This document shows, piece after piece, positions 6,101 through 6,469 of a stretch of 6,469 bases of DNA. Location: assembly GCA_903932545.1 (NCBI GenBank), contig CAIZGT010000603.1, positions 1 to 6,469 on the forward strand, written 5' to 3'. The number at the start of each line of letters is the position of its first letter. Position 1 is the first letter of the stretch. The DNA is from an uncultured Rhodospirillales bacterium (GTDB taxonomy: Bacteria; Pseudomonadota; Alphaproteobacteria; Acetobacterales; Acetobacteraceae). The notes beneath the pieces were generated by a model. That model was not told where the DNA came from and did no database searches. It saw only the letters and a program-made list of their open reading frames with translations. A program made the position numbers and the translations under genes.

Positions 6101-6400
6101 CTGCCCAACCCGGTTTTTCTGCTGTTTGCCGCTTTGGCACTGCTCTGCCTCGCCCCACTCGGCTGGAGCTTTTGGCGCGCCAAACCGCCGAAGGGGCGGC
6201 GTGAGACGTTGCTCTCGCTCAATGTCTCATCGCCACCATCGCACGTCGTCGTGATGGATCAGCCGACACTGGATGCTTTTGCCGCTATGCCCAAGGTCAA
6301 AGATGTTTCGCCAATGGTCAGTTTTCCTGCATTGGTGACCTTCAACGGACTTACCGGCACCGCACATCTCGAAGGTCTCAAACCGGCGTATTTTCTGTAA
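6101..6400 (+). pseudogene. Probable broken ccmI-like gene fused to an ABC-permease-like segment
   Basis: Directly after ccmH an open frame encodes LPNPVFLLFAALALLCLAPL, a hydrophobic helix, then GWSFWRAKPPKGRRETLLSL. The helix plus GRRE is what the start of CcmI, the usual next gene, looks like: a membrane anchor, then a GRR(E/D)xxxxxL segment leading into a coiled-coil and TPR domain. Here the TPR part is absent. The frame continues with a different kind of sequence (see the segment from about 6221) and stops at TAA 6398-6400. There is no ATG, GTG or TTG where the start should be. CTG at 6101 follows a GGAAAG by 8 bases, which could be a mutated start or a rare real one; other in-frame starts are TTG 6134, inside the helix, and ATG 6254. 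A complete short single-span protein with a permease-like periplasmic domain remains possible. Loss of ccmI function is inference. Confidence 0.5.
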
Positions 6401-6469
6401 TTCCTCCTTTGAACCAATCACTTCGAACTCTAGACACTTTTGGCACTCATAGACAGGAAGTGCCAATCC
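6221..6469. other. Low-GC segment of different origin, with a MacB/LolC-like periplasmic domain fragment
   Basis: By hand count positions 6121-6220 are about 65% G+C and 6241-6469 about 50%, with the change near 6220. On the plus strand the frame to 6400 reads SSPPSHVVV, then TLDAFAAMPKVKDVSPMVSF and HLEGLKPAYF. This order (a HVVV strand, a helix ending in PxVxxVSP, then a strand pair and a G-x-x-P-A-Y-F turn) resembles the periplasmic core domain of MacB/LolC/LolE-type ABC permeases. The resemblance is from recognition, not a search. The fragment lacks the rest of the domain and the three C-terminal helices. The last 69 bases hold no convincing gene. The segment may be the edge of an inserted element, a rearrangement junction, or a chimeric contig end. 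Confidence 0.4.
6440..6466. repeat. Perfect 8-base inverted repeat at the window end
   Basis: TTGGCACT (6440-6447) and AGTGCCAA (6459-6466) are perfect arms around an 11-base loop. The repeat lies 40 bases after the stop of the fused frame and 3 bases before the window ends. It lacks a T-tract on the plus strand after the stem, so it is not a standard terminator as far as can be seen. It may be part of a mobile element end or a palindromic repeat that continues outside. Confidence 0.5.

Noticed and set aside
6227..6466. Minus-strand open frame from TTG 6466, beginning LALPVYECQKC, suggesting a zinc ribbon
   Set aside because: Only one CXXC pair is at a ribbon-like spacing, the start is TTG with only 3 bases of upstream sequence visible, and the plus-strand frame gives a more family-like translation. 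It cannot be fully excluded because the window ends here.

Overview
The window looks like a chromosomal segment of a GC-rich alphaproteobacterium. The Acetobacteraceae/Rhodospirillales are my best guess, from protein flavour and codon use only. Most of it is ordinary housekeeping sequence: a left block on the minus strand (positions 1-1695) and a right block on the plus strand (1773-6096), which diverge from a 77-base gap.

The left block, in its own reading direction (right to left), holds a YciI-like protein, an EVE-domain protein overlapping it by 4 bases, a small Rieske [2Fe-2S] protein, and, after a 168-base gap, the first 148 codons of acetyl-CoA synthetase, cut by the window edge. A 30-base palindrome of dispersed-repeat type lies between the EVE and Rieske genes and contains the Rieske start codon.

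The right block is a System I (Ccm) cytochrome c maturation operon in the order ccmC-ccmD-ccmE-ccmF-ccmG-ccmH. CcmC, with its short partner CcmD, loads heme onto the periplasmic chaperone CcmE. CcmF and CcmH move heme from CcmE onto apocytochrome c, and CcmG and CcmH keep the CXXCH cysteines reduced. All five junctions are ATGA overlaps (the start of one gene overlaps the stop of the previous one by 4 bases), so the cassette is probably translated in a coupled way. The transporter genes ccmA and ccmB are not upstream of ccmC.

The unusual part is the right end. After ccmH a ccmI-like 5' end is expected and seems to begin (a membrane segment followed by a GRRE motif), but it has no ordinary start codon. 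After about position 6220 base composition falls from about 65% to about 50% G+C. The reading frame then runs into a segment resembling the periplasmic core domain of MacB/LolC-type ABC permeases, stops at 6400, and is followed by a perfect 8-base inverted repeat at the window edge. This suggests a broken ccmI joined to foreign DNA, or a contig-end artefact. I see no CRISPR array, rRNA or tRNA gene, or complete mobile element, and nothing that amounts to a clearly new system.
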